From contig NC_007513.1 of assembly GCF_000012505.1 (NCBI RefSeq), positions 1,302,001 to 1,366,000 on the forward strand: a DNA stretch of 64,000 nt. The letters run 5' to 3'. Below, one piece after another: positions 36,312 to 45,900 of the stretch. Both the position numbers and the translations under genes were made by a program. The notes below the pieces were generated by a model. That model did no database searches. It saw nothing but the letters and a program-made list of their open reading frames with translations, and was not told where the DNA came from. Every line of letters starts with the position of its first letter. Position 1 is the stretch's first letter. This stretch comes from Synechococcus sp. CC9902. Its GTDB lineage: Bacteria; Cyanobacteriota; Cyanobacteriia; PCC-6307; Cyanobiaceae.

Positions 36312-37961
36312 TCAAGCTGCAACGAGGGGATTGAGCCGCTGCAAAAAGCCTCCCGCAATACGGCCAGGCCCAAACGTTCTGCCGATCAAGCCCGCAAGCG
36401 CACGCACATCGTCTGTATGAAGGCGATCGTCCCGGATCAAAGTGAGCAGGAGACGCTTCCTCAGATCAGCACCATCCCGACTGAACAAAAGTCGAAGACC
36501 AGCTCCTGCAACGGGTAACAATTCCACGCCTGGAGAGGGCGCACCTTGACCAACAACGTCTAAGAGACTTTCCAATCGCTCGAGACGCAGACGACCTGAT
36601 TCGTCGAAGATCACGTCCAACAACTTCTCTCGCATCTCACTGGTGTCGCCAGCCAGCAACCGTTTTGCCACATATGGATAGGCAACGGAAATAATTTTGA
36701 AATCAGGGTCGAGGCGCAGGGCGAGACCTTCTTGACTTACCACCGCACGGATAATCAATGCGAAACGAGCAGGAACACGGAACGGGTAATCGAACATCAA
36801 CTCTGAGAAGCGGTCGGTGATGGCTTTGAAGTTGAACGAACCAACCGACTCACCAAGGCTTCCACCAAGCACTTCTTCAAGGGCAGGAATGATCGGGGCA
36901 AGATCTGCGGTTGGACTTAAGAAACCAAGATTTTGGAAGTCTTCAGCAAGCCCAGCGAAATCACGATTAATGAGATGAACTACGGCACCGGTAAGCGTGA
37001 GCCGGTCGCTATCACTAATCGAATCCATCATTCCGAAGTCCACATATCCAACATGACCCATGTCACCGCTACGACCCTGCAGAGCAAAAAGGTTGCCCGG
37101 ATGTGGATCGGCATGGAAGTACCCAAATTCCAGCAGTTGCTGTAAGCCACAAATCACACCAGTGCGGATTAATGCGGCAGGATCTAAGCGTTGATCAATC
37201 AACTCTTGACTATTTCTCATTTTCGAGCCTTCAATCCACGTAGTTGTCAAAACGTGCGTTGAACTAAGCATGCGCTCAACACCGGGCACATAGACCGCTG
37301 GATTGTCAGCAAAAAGTTTCGCAAAGCGTTCTGCATTATCTGCTTCCTGCTCATAATCAATCTCTTCGAACAAGCTCCGCCCGAACTCGTCAATGATGCT
37401 TCCCAAACCGAAGCCAAGGTTGAGGGGAAGAAACGGTGCTGTAAGAACCCCGAGAGCCCGAATCAAAACAAGATCACGGCGAAGGATAAAGGTGAGGTTG
37501 GGCCGTTGAACCTTGACCGCCACCCAGGATTGACCTTCAAGTCGCGCTTTATAAACCTGTCCAAGACTGGCGGCGGCAATCGGTGCTGAGGGGAATTCCT
37601 CAAAGAGTTGTTCCGCTGGGGCACCAAGCTCCTGTTCGATGCGTGATAAGGCGATCGAATGAGGGAACGCCGGAAGATCGTCCTGCAAACGAGTGAGCTC
37701 CTCAAGCCAATCGCGCCGAACAAGATCGGGACGGGTGGAAAGAGCCTGACCAAGTTTGATAAAACAAGGACCAAGGCCAGTGAGGGTGTTGAGAATGCGT
37801 CGAGCCAGACCTCGCTGAACGTCAGCATCGGAACTCGAACCACGCAGCAGAAGAACGATGACCAAACCGCTCAGCGTCCAAAGCACCTGAATCAACCGCG
37901 GTATCGCAATCCATGGCCGAAGGAGCAACCACCAAAAGTCACGCCCGGAGTCGTACTGCAT
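36312..37961 (-). CDS. ABC1/UbiB (AarF) family kinase
   Basis: From ATG 37959-37961 the protein has about 549 residues. It has the ABC1 hallmark KLGQALSTRPDLV, AAASLGQVYKA (A-rich loop), VAVKVQRPN, and the metal-binding segments HADPHPGNLF and YVDFGMMDS. Cyanobacterial and plastid ABC1 kinases act on isoprenoid quinone and lipid metabolism. A longer start at 37997 is possible. Confidence 0.85.
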   Translation of the reverse strand: MQYDSGRDFWWLLLRPWIAIPRLIQVLWTLSGLVIVLLLRGSSSDADVQRGLARRILNTLTGLGPCFIKLGQALSTRPDLVRRDWLEELTRLQDDLPAFPHSIALSRIEQELGAPAEQLFEEFPSAPIAAASLGQVYKARLEGQSWVAVKVQRPNLTFILRRDLVLIRALGVLTAPFLPLNLGFGLGSIIDEFGRSLFEEIDYEQEADNAERFAKLFADNPAVYVPGVERMLSSTHVLTTTWIEGSKMRNSQELIDQRLDPAALIRTGVICGLQQLLEFGYFHADPHPGNLFALQGRSGDMGHVGYVDFGMMDSISDSDRLTLTGAVVHLINRDFAGLAEDFQNLGFLSPTADLAPIIPALEEVLGGSLGESVGSFNFKAITDRFSELMFDYPFRVPARFALIIRAVVSQEGLALRLDPDFKIISVAYPYVAKRLLAGDTSEMREKLLDVIFDESGRLRLERLESLLDVVGQGAPSPGVELLPVAGAGLRLLFSRDGADLRKRLLLTLIRDDRLHTDDVRALAGLIGRTFGPGRIAGGFLQRLNPLVAA

Positions 37962-38009
37962 ATTGCGGCTAAATACAGAGTGAGACTCTAAGGACAATCG
38001 CTCTGTGCA

Positions 38010-39425
38010 ATGGCCCTTTTGCCCCTGTTAAAAAAACGGCTCGGCAGGAGCTTGTTTTTGCCGGCTCATGGAAGAGGACAGGCGCTACCGAAGGTCTTCA
38101 AACGTCTTTTAAGGCAAAGGGCTGGAGCATGGGACTTACCGGAGTTGGCGGAGATTGGCGGGCCACTCGAACTCCATGGTGCAGTTGGAGAAAGTCAACG
38201 GGAATCAGCAGCCGCCATAGGGGCTGATCACTGCTGGTACGGCGTGAATGGGGCCACAGGATTACTTCAGGCAGCCCTGTTGGCAATCGCTCAGCCCGGC
38301 GATGCCGTTCTCATGCCTCGCAACGTTCATAGAAGCCTGATTCAAGCCTGTGTACTCGGAGACATCAAACCAATTCTTTATAACGTTCCGTACAGCAATA
38401 AATATGGGCATGCGACTCAACCAGACTGTGATTGGATGCAGTGCATTCTTAACGAGTTACCCACAGATAAGAAACGAATCAAAGCTGCAGTTCTCATTCA
38501 CCCCACCTATCAAGGCTACGCCGAGGATCCAAGCAAAACAATTCAACTTTTGCAATCACAAAATCTTGTTGTACTCGTAGACGAAGCCCATGGAAGCTAT
38601 TTTGCAGCAAAGGTGGATCCAGATCTACCGGCTTCAGCACTACATTGTGGGGCAGATCTAGTCGTCCATTCACTGCATAAATCAGCGGCAGGAATCGCGC
38701 AAACGGCGGTCCTGTGGCAGAAGGGACAGCGTGTAGATCCAGAACAAATCAATCGATGCCTAGGCTGGCTGCAAACAACAAGCCCAAGCTCTCTACTTTT
38801 AGCGTCGTGTGAGTCAGCAATACAAGAATGGACGAACCCAAAGGGCATAAACGAGTTAAAAAGACGAATCAACGAGGGGCGCTTACTTGCGGAGAAGCTA
38901 CGTCAATCTGGGATGCCATTGATCACCAATCAAGATCCACTACGACTCATCCTCCATACTGGTTCCATCGGACTGAATGGCTTAGAAGCTGACGAACAAT
39001 TCATGCAAAGGGGATTGATTGCTGAACTTCCAGAGCCCAGCACATTAACGTTTTGCCTAGGTATGGCGAAACATGAAGGCCTTTATCGACACCTCAAAAA
39101 TGCGTGGAAAGACATTGAGTCAACAACATTAGATAAAACACCTCAACCAACATTTTCAAATCCACCCTTACCATTAGTCCGGGAACCTGAGGTGAAACTC
39201 AGCACTGCATGGACAGCAGAAAATAGAATAGTTTCAATTGAGAATGCTGAAGGGGAAATTGCCAGCGAGCTGGTTTGTCCTTACCCGCCGGGGATACCAC
39301 TTCTCATACCAGGAGAGAAAATTGATCATGCAAGGATGAGATGGTTAATAGAACAAAGCATTGATTGGAAGAATGCAGTGCCTAACGAAATAAAGGTAAT
39401 GTTGAATGCTACAGGCAATTCATAA
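38010..39425 (+). CDS. Orn/Lys/Arg decarboxylase family PLP enzyme
   Basis: The 471-residue protein has the PLP motif HSLHKSAAGIAQTAVL with the Schiff-base Lys, plus HPTYQGYAED and VDEAHGSYF. It belongs to the fold-type I decarboxylase group, but is much shorter than enteric LdcC/SpeF. A role in polyamine formation is likely but the substrate is not known. It precedes the AT-rich MNIO cluster by about 150 bp. Confidence 0.8.
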   Translation: MALLPLLKKRLGRSLFLPAHGRGQALPKVFKRLLRQRAGAWDLPELAEIGGPLELHGAVGESQRESAAAIGADHCWYGVNGATGLLQAALLAIAQPGDAVLMPRNVHRSLIQACVLGDIKPILYNVPYSNKYGHATQPDCDWMQCILNELPTDKKRIKAAVLIHPTYQGYAEDPSKTIQLLQSQNLVVLVDEAHGSYFAAKVDPDLPASALHCGADLVVHSLHKSAAGIAQTAVLWQKGQRVDPEQINRCLGWLQTTSPSSLLLASCESAIQEWTNPKGINELKRRINEGRLLAEKLRQSGMPLITNQDPLRLILHTGSIGLNGLEADEQFMQRGLIAELPEPSTLTFCLGMAKHEGLYRHLKNAWKDIESTTLDKTPQPTFSNPPLPLVREPEVKLSTAWTAENRIVSIENAEGEIASELVCPYPPGIPLLIPGEKIDHARMRWLIEQSIDWKNAVPNEIKVMLNATGNS

Positions 39426-39514
39426 ATGACATTAAAATTGATCCGCACGTTCCCAAAAGAAATAAATCAACCAGCAATTAAGAGTGCCAACACCTACTGA
39501 ATCATGAAGTGAAT

Positions 39515-39571
39515 ATGAAAAACCCAGAAGACACCGAAAATACAGATAAGATAGAAAATATAGATAAATAA
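39515..39571 (+). CDS. possible leader peptide ORF (18 aa) before the MNIO gene
   Basis: ATG 39515 opens 18 codons (highly charged, NPEDTENTDKIENID) ending in TAA directly before ATG 39572. It is in frame with the MNIO gene but separated by the stop. It lacks cysteine, so it is a poor RiPP precursor. It may be only an untranslated leader. Confidence 0.2.
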   Translation: MKNPEDTENTDKIENIDK

Positions 39572-40459
39572 ATGAATTCATCCACAACATTGGCCCCACA
39601 ACGTCTATCAACCGGGCTTAAAAGAATGTCTGCCGGACTGAACCTGTGCCATGAGAATTCCCAAGAACTATTTGATCAAAGGCCAAATTTAGATTTTATT
39701 CAAATACATCCTGAGCACCTTCTGCAAGAGCAAGGCGGAACCTACAGGGAACACCTAGATATACTAAGACATCATTATCAAGTTATTCTTCATGGATTTG
39801 GCCTATCGATAGGTTCATCAGGCCCGCTTGATAAAGAATATCTGTTACTGATTAAAAACCTACTAAAAGAACATCCTGAAGCAGTCTTCTCAGATCACTT
39901 TTCTTGGAGCTCGCTATCAAAGCATCACTTCCACGACTTGATACCGCTTATTCAATCAGATGAAACAGTGCAATACATGGTCGAAAGGATCGATGAAGCA
40001 CAAGAAGCCATAGGGGCTCCAATCCTTTTGGAAAACATAAGCAGCTATATGCGCTACAAAGAATCAGAAATGTCTGAAATACAGTTCATCAATGAAATAA
40101 CAAAAAGGTCAGGATGCTTTGTACTGCTTGATGTAAATAACATTTGGGCCAATGCGATGAATTTCGGAGAAAATCCATGGGAAACGCTTAGTCAGATCAA
40201 TGCTGACAGTATTAAAGGGTATCATCTAGCAGGATGTACGGAGGAACAAAAAGGAAATGGGAAAGTCTATATCGATTATCATGGCGAGGCCGTGCACGAC
40301 GAAGTCTGGGATCTATACAAACAATGCTTAGAAAAATATGGGGCATGGCCCACACTTTTAGAATGGGAAAATAATATTCCACCGCTAACACGCACACTTC
40401 AAGAGGTTGAAAAGATTAGCGATTGCTTCAAAACACTCCAGGAAGGTGCAAATTCATGA
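39572..40459 (+). CDS. DUF692 family multinuclear non-heme iron oxidase (MNIO)
   Basis: The 295-residue protein matches DUF692 across its length: HGFGLSIGSSGPLD (H74), FSDHFSW (H109), ILLENISSYM (E154), LLDVNNIWANAMNFGENP (D187, N189), GYHLAGC (H218), DYHGEAVHDEVW and TLLEWENNIPPL (E264). These ligands place two or three irons, as in MbnB and TglH, which modify cysteines of precursor peptides. The next gene is the usual partner protein. AT-rich, unlike flanking genes. Confidence 0.92.
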   Translation: MNSSTTLAPQRLSTGLKRMSAGLNLCHENSQELFDQRPNLDFIQIHPEHLLQEQGGTYREHLDILRHHYQVILHGFGLSIGSSGPLDKEYLLLIKNLLKEHPEAVFSDHFSWSSLSKHHFHDLIPLIQSDETVQYMVERIDEAQEAIGAPILLENISSYMRYKESEMSEIQFINEITKRSGCFVLLDVNNIWANAMNFGENPWETLSQINADSIKGYHLAGCTEEQKGNGKVYIDYHGEAVHDEVWDLYKQCLEKYGAWPTLLEWENNIPPLTRTLQEVEKISDCFKTLQEGANS

Positions 40460-41307
40460 GATCACCACAAATCGTTCGCCTACAACAACAGTTCTTGGCA
40501 AGTTTGCATGATAAACCAAGGCAATGGCTACTCGATCAAATTGAACCCGCACCAGGCTTTAAAGACAGTGAAGAGGTCCTTGAGATTTATCTTCACCGTG
40601 CAATGGCACGAACAGTTGAACCACTGAAAGGTATCTACCAGTCCTTACAATGGGTACTTGGAGAGGACACATTCAACCAATTTGTACAGCAGTTTTATAC
40701 CGACTCCCTAGGAGAACCATTAAATGCACAAGCCCTCTCAACTGAGTTTGCTTCCTATGTTGGAAACATCGGAGAAGAACAGAGAGAACACCTAACAAGC
40801 ATCAATCGGGACTCGTCAAAAGACGATTACTCGACATCAACCATGGTCGAAGCAGCAGCAATGCTCGACTGGCGGATTCACTGGGTGACGCTAGTCGCCA
40901 ATAAAAGCAAAGCATCAGCTGAAGAGCTCATAAGAAACTTGAACCATCGAAATTCAATATGGTTAAGGCCTCGCCTTAATCGCGCCTCAAGGCTTTGTTA
41001 TTCCGGAGTCGACCTAAAGGAACTTCATCGACTAGCAGCAGAAAAAACAAAGGGCAGCTCCCCAACAAAATGTTCCGAAGGTGTGAGCACGTTTTTGATC
41101 TATGCAAATCAAAATCACAATGCAATTGTTAGGCCCTTAGACACTCAAGAGGCCAGGTTGCTCAATCATTGCGATGGAACACATACTATCGCATCACTAA
41201 TTCATGAAGGTAAGTTCTTCGATCAATCAAAGAGTCAAACATTGAAGTTGATCAAACAACTGATCGACGAAGGTGTAATTTGCGACCTTGAAGACAAGCT
41301 GATATGA
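40456..41307 (+). CDS. DUF2063 MNIO partner protein with PqqD/RRE-like C-terminus
   Basis: From ATG 40456 the protein has 283 residues and overlaps the MNIO gene by 4 nt. The N-terminal DUF2063 part shows LQQQFLASLHD, YLHRAMARTVEPLKGIYQ and MLDWRIHWV. The last 70 residues (RPLDTQEARLLNHCDGTHTI, then LIKQLIDEGVI) resemble a winged-helix/PqqD-type peptide-recognition domain. Partners of this kind bring the precursor peptide to the MNIO enzyme. Confidence 0.85.
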   Translation: MRSPQIVRLQQQFLASLHDKPRQWLLDQIEPAPGFKDSEEVLEIYLHRAMARTVEPLKGIYQSLQWVLGEDTFNQFVQQFYTDSLGEPLNAQALSTEFASYVGNIGEEQREHLTSINRDSSKDDYSTSTMVEAAAMLDWRIHWVTLVANKSKASAEELIRNLNHRNSIWLRPRLNRASRLCYSGVDLKELHRLAAEKTKGSSPTKCSEGVSTFLIYANQNHNAIVRPLDTQEARLLNHCDGTHTIASLIHEGKFFDQSKSQTLKLIKQLIDEGVICDLEDKLI

Positions 41308-41310
41308 ACA

Positions 41311-41436
41311 ATGTGCAAATATAATATTGCATTCGGAACATTAGTAAAGACCACAGAATTCAAACAAGGCCCGAAATATAGTCGCAAAATCTTTAAAGCC
41401 TTAGACGCCTATCCCATTAATTACTACTTTAGATAG
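41311..41436 (+). CDS. possible small peptide (41 aa) after the MNIO partner
   Basis: ATG 41311 lies in frame 3 nt after the partner gene's stop. The frame ends at TAG 41434-41436, 8 bp before the MFS start. The peptide is basic with one Cys near its N-terminus (MCKYN) and an aromatic C-terminus (YPINYYFR). It sits where a precursor might lie, but has no Cys-rich core, no signal peptide and no clear ribosome binding site. It may also be a former extension of the partner protein. Confidence 0.35.
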   Translation: MCKYNIAFGTLVKTTEFKQGPKYSRKIFKALDAYPINYYFR

Positions 41437-41444
41437 TTCAACAA

Positions 41445-42836
41445 ATGACCAACATAAATAAGTGGTGGCTATTAGTTCTCGTAGCCCTACCAACTCTCTC
41501 GACATGCCTAAGTACAAATGTGGTGATGTCTGCACTCGTGTCGATTGGGCAAACCTTTCCAGATGTTGCAGGCATTGGTGAATGGACTCTATTGATCTAT
41601 TCGATGACTGCAGCAAGCTTATCGATTTTGGCTGGAGTTCTCGGAGATAGATATGGTTTAAGAAAAATGTATACCATTGGTTTAATCATATTTCTACTTG
41701 GAGCATTAGGAGCATCATTCGCCACCACAGGAGAATCTTTATTGGTGTTTAGGAGTCTTTCAGGGATTGGCTCGGCAATCCTGGCTCCAGTTGCCTTAGC
41801 TTTCTTAAATAGAATTTTTAGTGGCGTAGAGAAGCCAATTGCGTTCGGGTATTGGGCAGCAACAATAACGATCGGAAATGTAATAGGACCATTTCTTGGT
41901 GGGTTGATTCAAAGTATATCGAGCTGGCGATTAACATTTCCAATTGCCGCTTTACCGGCATTAATTGCTTTGGCATTCGCAGGAATTCTTCCTGCCTATA
42001 AGCCTGGTAATACCAGGAAAAATATCGACATAAAAGGAATTGCATATCTCTCAGCATTGCCAGCAGTCATACTATTTACCCTTGCAATGGCGGGAAGATT
42101 AAATCCATCAAGCATCATAATATTCTTGTCGCTAATCGGAATCGGCTTTTTTACTTTCTGGAAACACCTGAATAAGACAGAGAATCCCGTCATTGATCTA
42201 CAAATATTAGAAAATTACAAATGGTGGAGACCATCAATAATTCAACTGATTATCCGTTGCCTATTCATGGCAATGCTGATTCTTTTGACAGGTTATTTCC
42301 ATTCCATTCAAGGACTAAGCGAATTAAACTCTTCGTCGGCACTATTCCCATTTTTGATATCAGTGGGAGTGATGGCATTTACAAGCGGCTACATCTGCAA
42401 ATCGATCGGGATTCGAAAATTAATGACAACAATGTTCTCTCTGGGGTTAGCAGGGGCTGTCATTCTGCTTTCAGTGCAACCGGATGGCTTTAGATTAATT
42501 GATTGGATAGCCATATGCTTTATTGGCCTACTTGCTGGAAGCACATCACAATTAAGTCGATTATCTATGGCAAATTTTGGAGTCAATGATTCCATGAAAG
42601 GGGCTTCGATTAACACTTTAATTATCAACGTTGGCATATCGATCGGGGCTGCCTACCCAACCTTAATTCGCTCGATCGTCTCAAAACAAGCCCATCTTTC
42701 AAACATCATTTCCAAAGAAAATTTATTACACATTATGCACGAAGAAGTGATGGTACTAATATTACTTTTCTGCATTGGCATATGGCAAGCAGGAAAGCTT
42801 CAGGATTTAACCGAACCAAAGACCCTAAGTACTTAA
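41445..42836 (+). CDS. MFS transporter, DHA2-like
   Basis: The 463-residue protein has about 14 hydrophobic helices. The MFS motif A-like GVLGDRYGLRKMY is in the loop after helix 2, and RSLSGIGSAILAPVAL fits motif C-type segments of DHA2 drug exporters. It directly follows the MNIO pair, so export of the modified product, or import of the metal-bound form, is possible. AT-rich. Confidence 0.8.
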   Translation: MTNINKWWLLVLVALPTLSTCLSTNVVMSALVSIGQTFPDVAGIGEWTLLIYSMTAASLSILAGVLGDRYGLRKMYTIGLIIFLLGALGASFATTGESLLVFRSLSGIGSAILAPVALAFLNRIFSGVEKPIAFGYWAATITIGNVIGPFLGGLIQSISSWRLTFPIAALPALIALAFAGILPAYKPGNTRKNIDIKGIAYLSALPAVILFTLAMAGRLNPSSIIIFLSLIGIGFFTFWKHLNKTENPVIDLQILENYKWWRPSIIQLIIRCLFMAMLILLTGYFHSIQGLSELNSSSALFPFLISVGVMAFTSGYICKSIGIRKLMTTMFSLGLAGAVILLSVQPDGFRLIDWIAICFIGLLAGSTSQLSRLSMANFGVNDSMKGASINTLIINVGISIGAAYPTLIRSIVSKQAHLSNIISKENLLHIMHEEVMVLILLFCIGIWQAGKLQDLTEPKTLST

Positions 42837-42949
42837 TACCAAAACAATGAAACTTTTAATCAGGCGAGCAATTGAAGCAAATTAAAGCATCATTAACTTT
42901 AGAGTACTGGCGCCTTGGCTAGCTAGAGTGACTGAAAGGGATTAAATCA

Positions 42950-45900
42950 ATGGCAGTCAATTATATTATCGGCAGTTTATTTCCAAAAAAAACTGATGGC
43001 AGTCCCAACATCAAATACTCTTCAAGCTTGGTAGCTAAAGGGACAGGATCAAACATCAGGCTTAGCAATAAAAGAAGACGAAATCAATCCTATAAAAACA
43101 AATTAGTTGCCAATATTGATATCACAAGTGATCCAATCAATATCAAAGGATCTTCGAATTTCGCCAAAGAATGGTTGATACCGCAAATCACAAATAAAAC
43201 AAAGAGTGATGGATCAATCAATTCCTCATCAATTTTTGGAGCAGTACAAAAAAAAGTCGTTAGCAAGTGGACAAAGCAGCCAAAAAATCAGTCGATGAAA
43301 AGTCTGATCATGCTCGGTTATATTGGACCTGGCTCGAGTGAAAGTGCTACAAATAATTCAACGTGGAATTCAGTCGGCTCTAAAAAAGATAAATATTATC
43401 AAGCAATACAGGACTTGGGCAACTATGATCCAAGAAAAATGTGGGCTAATTATAATAACAATTCTGTAGATGCTGATGTTATCAAGTCTGACTACGACGA
43501 AAGAAATCTCCTGCAAAATCTCAATGCAGAAAAATTGCAACTTGAGGAAGGTACTAATCCGAATCTCTGGTATCCAGCAATGCTTTATAGCTACGGCTTG
43601 CGTGGAGAAGGAACAAGTTATCCCGGACCAGTTTTAATTACGCAACCTGGCGATCAGATCCGACTCAATTTCAACAACGACATACGAATTGGAGAGTTAA
43701 ATAATTCACAAATTCAGCAAGCAACTCTTGTCCCAAATAGCACCTATGGAAATGGTGCAAGTGATGGACTTGGAGGAACGACATCTCTTAATTATCACCT
43801 CCATGGATCTCACACCAATCCCACTGGATTTGGGGACAACGTAGTTTCGAGATTTACGACAGGGCAGAAATGGACAACCATTATTGATTTACCAGAAGAT
43901 CATGGACAGGGTTCTTATTGGTATCACCCGCACTACCACCCCTCTGTTAATCAACAAGTCTACGGGGGTGCATCAGGTTTCATGCAAGTAGGGGATCCAT
44001 TAAGCAAGATACCTGCTTTTAAGGATATTCCACGAAATCTAGCTGTTCTAAAAATGCTAGATATTGGAATCGATACTGATACTGGATCATTACAACTAGC
44101 GGCCTACGACAATTACGGAGGTCCGCTTACCAATGCCATGACAATGGTGACGGTGAATGGTGAATTTCAGCCAGAAGCCGATGCAGGGAAAGGGGGATGG
44201 CAATCAATTACTTTCAGCAATCAAGCTAATCAAGCTTTCTACAATGCTAGCCTTATTCATCAGGAAACTGGAGAAAGACTCCCTTTATATATCTATGGCG
44301 AAGATGGACATCAATTCCCAAAAATACGAGCGGCTAAGGGGACACTAACAACCACAGACGATCCAGAAACATCTCTTCCTACGGAGTATAAGCAGCAGGA
44401 GAATGTCATCTCGCTGGCACCTGGCAAACGGGTTGATGTTCTGGCTTATCTTCCAGGGGGAACAACTGAGATCGTCTCTAACTATACATTTTCGGATGAT
44501 TCGGGCAATATATTTAAAACTGAAAATATGGGTGATTATCCAGACCTAAGCACAACAGCCAAGGATCTTAAGAGCGTCACGAATGGTCAAAGTGCGGGCC
44601 CAATGGCAACTTTTGTTGTTAACAAAAAGACAAAACTGCCATCACTTGGAAAACTCAATCGTGATATAAGAATTGCCAACAAAGGGATTGAAGTTCAAAA
44701 GATCAAACCATCAACAAAGCCTGAGGATTATGATACAAATGCTGTTCCAAGCATCAATTTATTTGATTCGAAAAAATCAAAATGGAAACCTCTACGAAAA
44801 AGAGAATTTAATTGGGCCAAAGGAGTGCTTGTTGGTGACAAGGATGAGTGGGATCTAGCTACGCAAGAACGAGTATCTGATTACAATAGCTCAGCAGACG
44901 TTAACAATCAGTTTGAACAATACGATGCTCTTTCAAAAATTACAAGCGGCTCTAACAACTGGTTTGGATACAATAATCCATTTCTAATTAATGATCATGT
45001 TTTTCCAAATGGTTCAATAACAATCGCCCAACTTGGGACAATGGAAGAATGGAACCTCCGCAATTGGAGTGTCAATGGAGGGACTAAATATATTGGGCAT
45101 CCTTTTCATATTCATATCAACGACTATCAGACAAAAAATAGCGACACTGAGCTTGACAAAAAAAGGAGCCTAGAAGATGTTACGATGCTTAACTCTTCAG
45201 GGTATAAGTATTACGATACCGATTTAGAAAAGAATGTAGAGCTAAAACCACTTCAAGGAAGGTTTCATGAAATCAGTGCTGCATTAGACAAAAATAAGGT
45301 CGATTCAATTGGCACCTGGGGCGCCAATGATCAAACTGTTAGAATGCTATTCCAAGACTATCTTGGGACATATGTTTTTCATTGCCACATACTTCCTCAT
45401 GAAGATGCTGGAATGATGCAGGTTATTACGATTGTCGAAAATACCGATAGTAGCTGGATTACAAACGCAGAATCTGACAACTATACAAATAAGGATGGGA
45501 ATATTACCTTACGTCAAGCACAGGACTTTAGTGAGCGCACACTAAAACCTGAGAATTCAAAATTTAAAATTGATAGGATGCAATCTGGTGATTTAAACTA
45601 CGATTTCACGCAAGATATAGTTTTAAGCCGTAGAGGCTCCAACTCTTCATCGGGTCATTTAGAAATTTATGATGGCGCTGCTGCATTAAAGAATAAAACG
45701 ACACTCTTGAGTAAAATTAAACCCTACAAATCAAAATATGCTCCCTGGGCGTTTATTGAAGACTTCACGGGTGATGGCAACCGCGATCTAGTTACGGCTG
45801 GGTTTTCTAAATCAAAGGCCGGCAACATCAATCTTCAGGACCTTCAAATTAAAGCCTGGACTTCCTCAAAGACTGCAAAACAATGGAAAAATGTTTTTGA

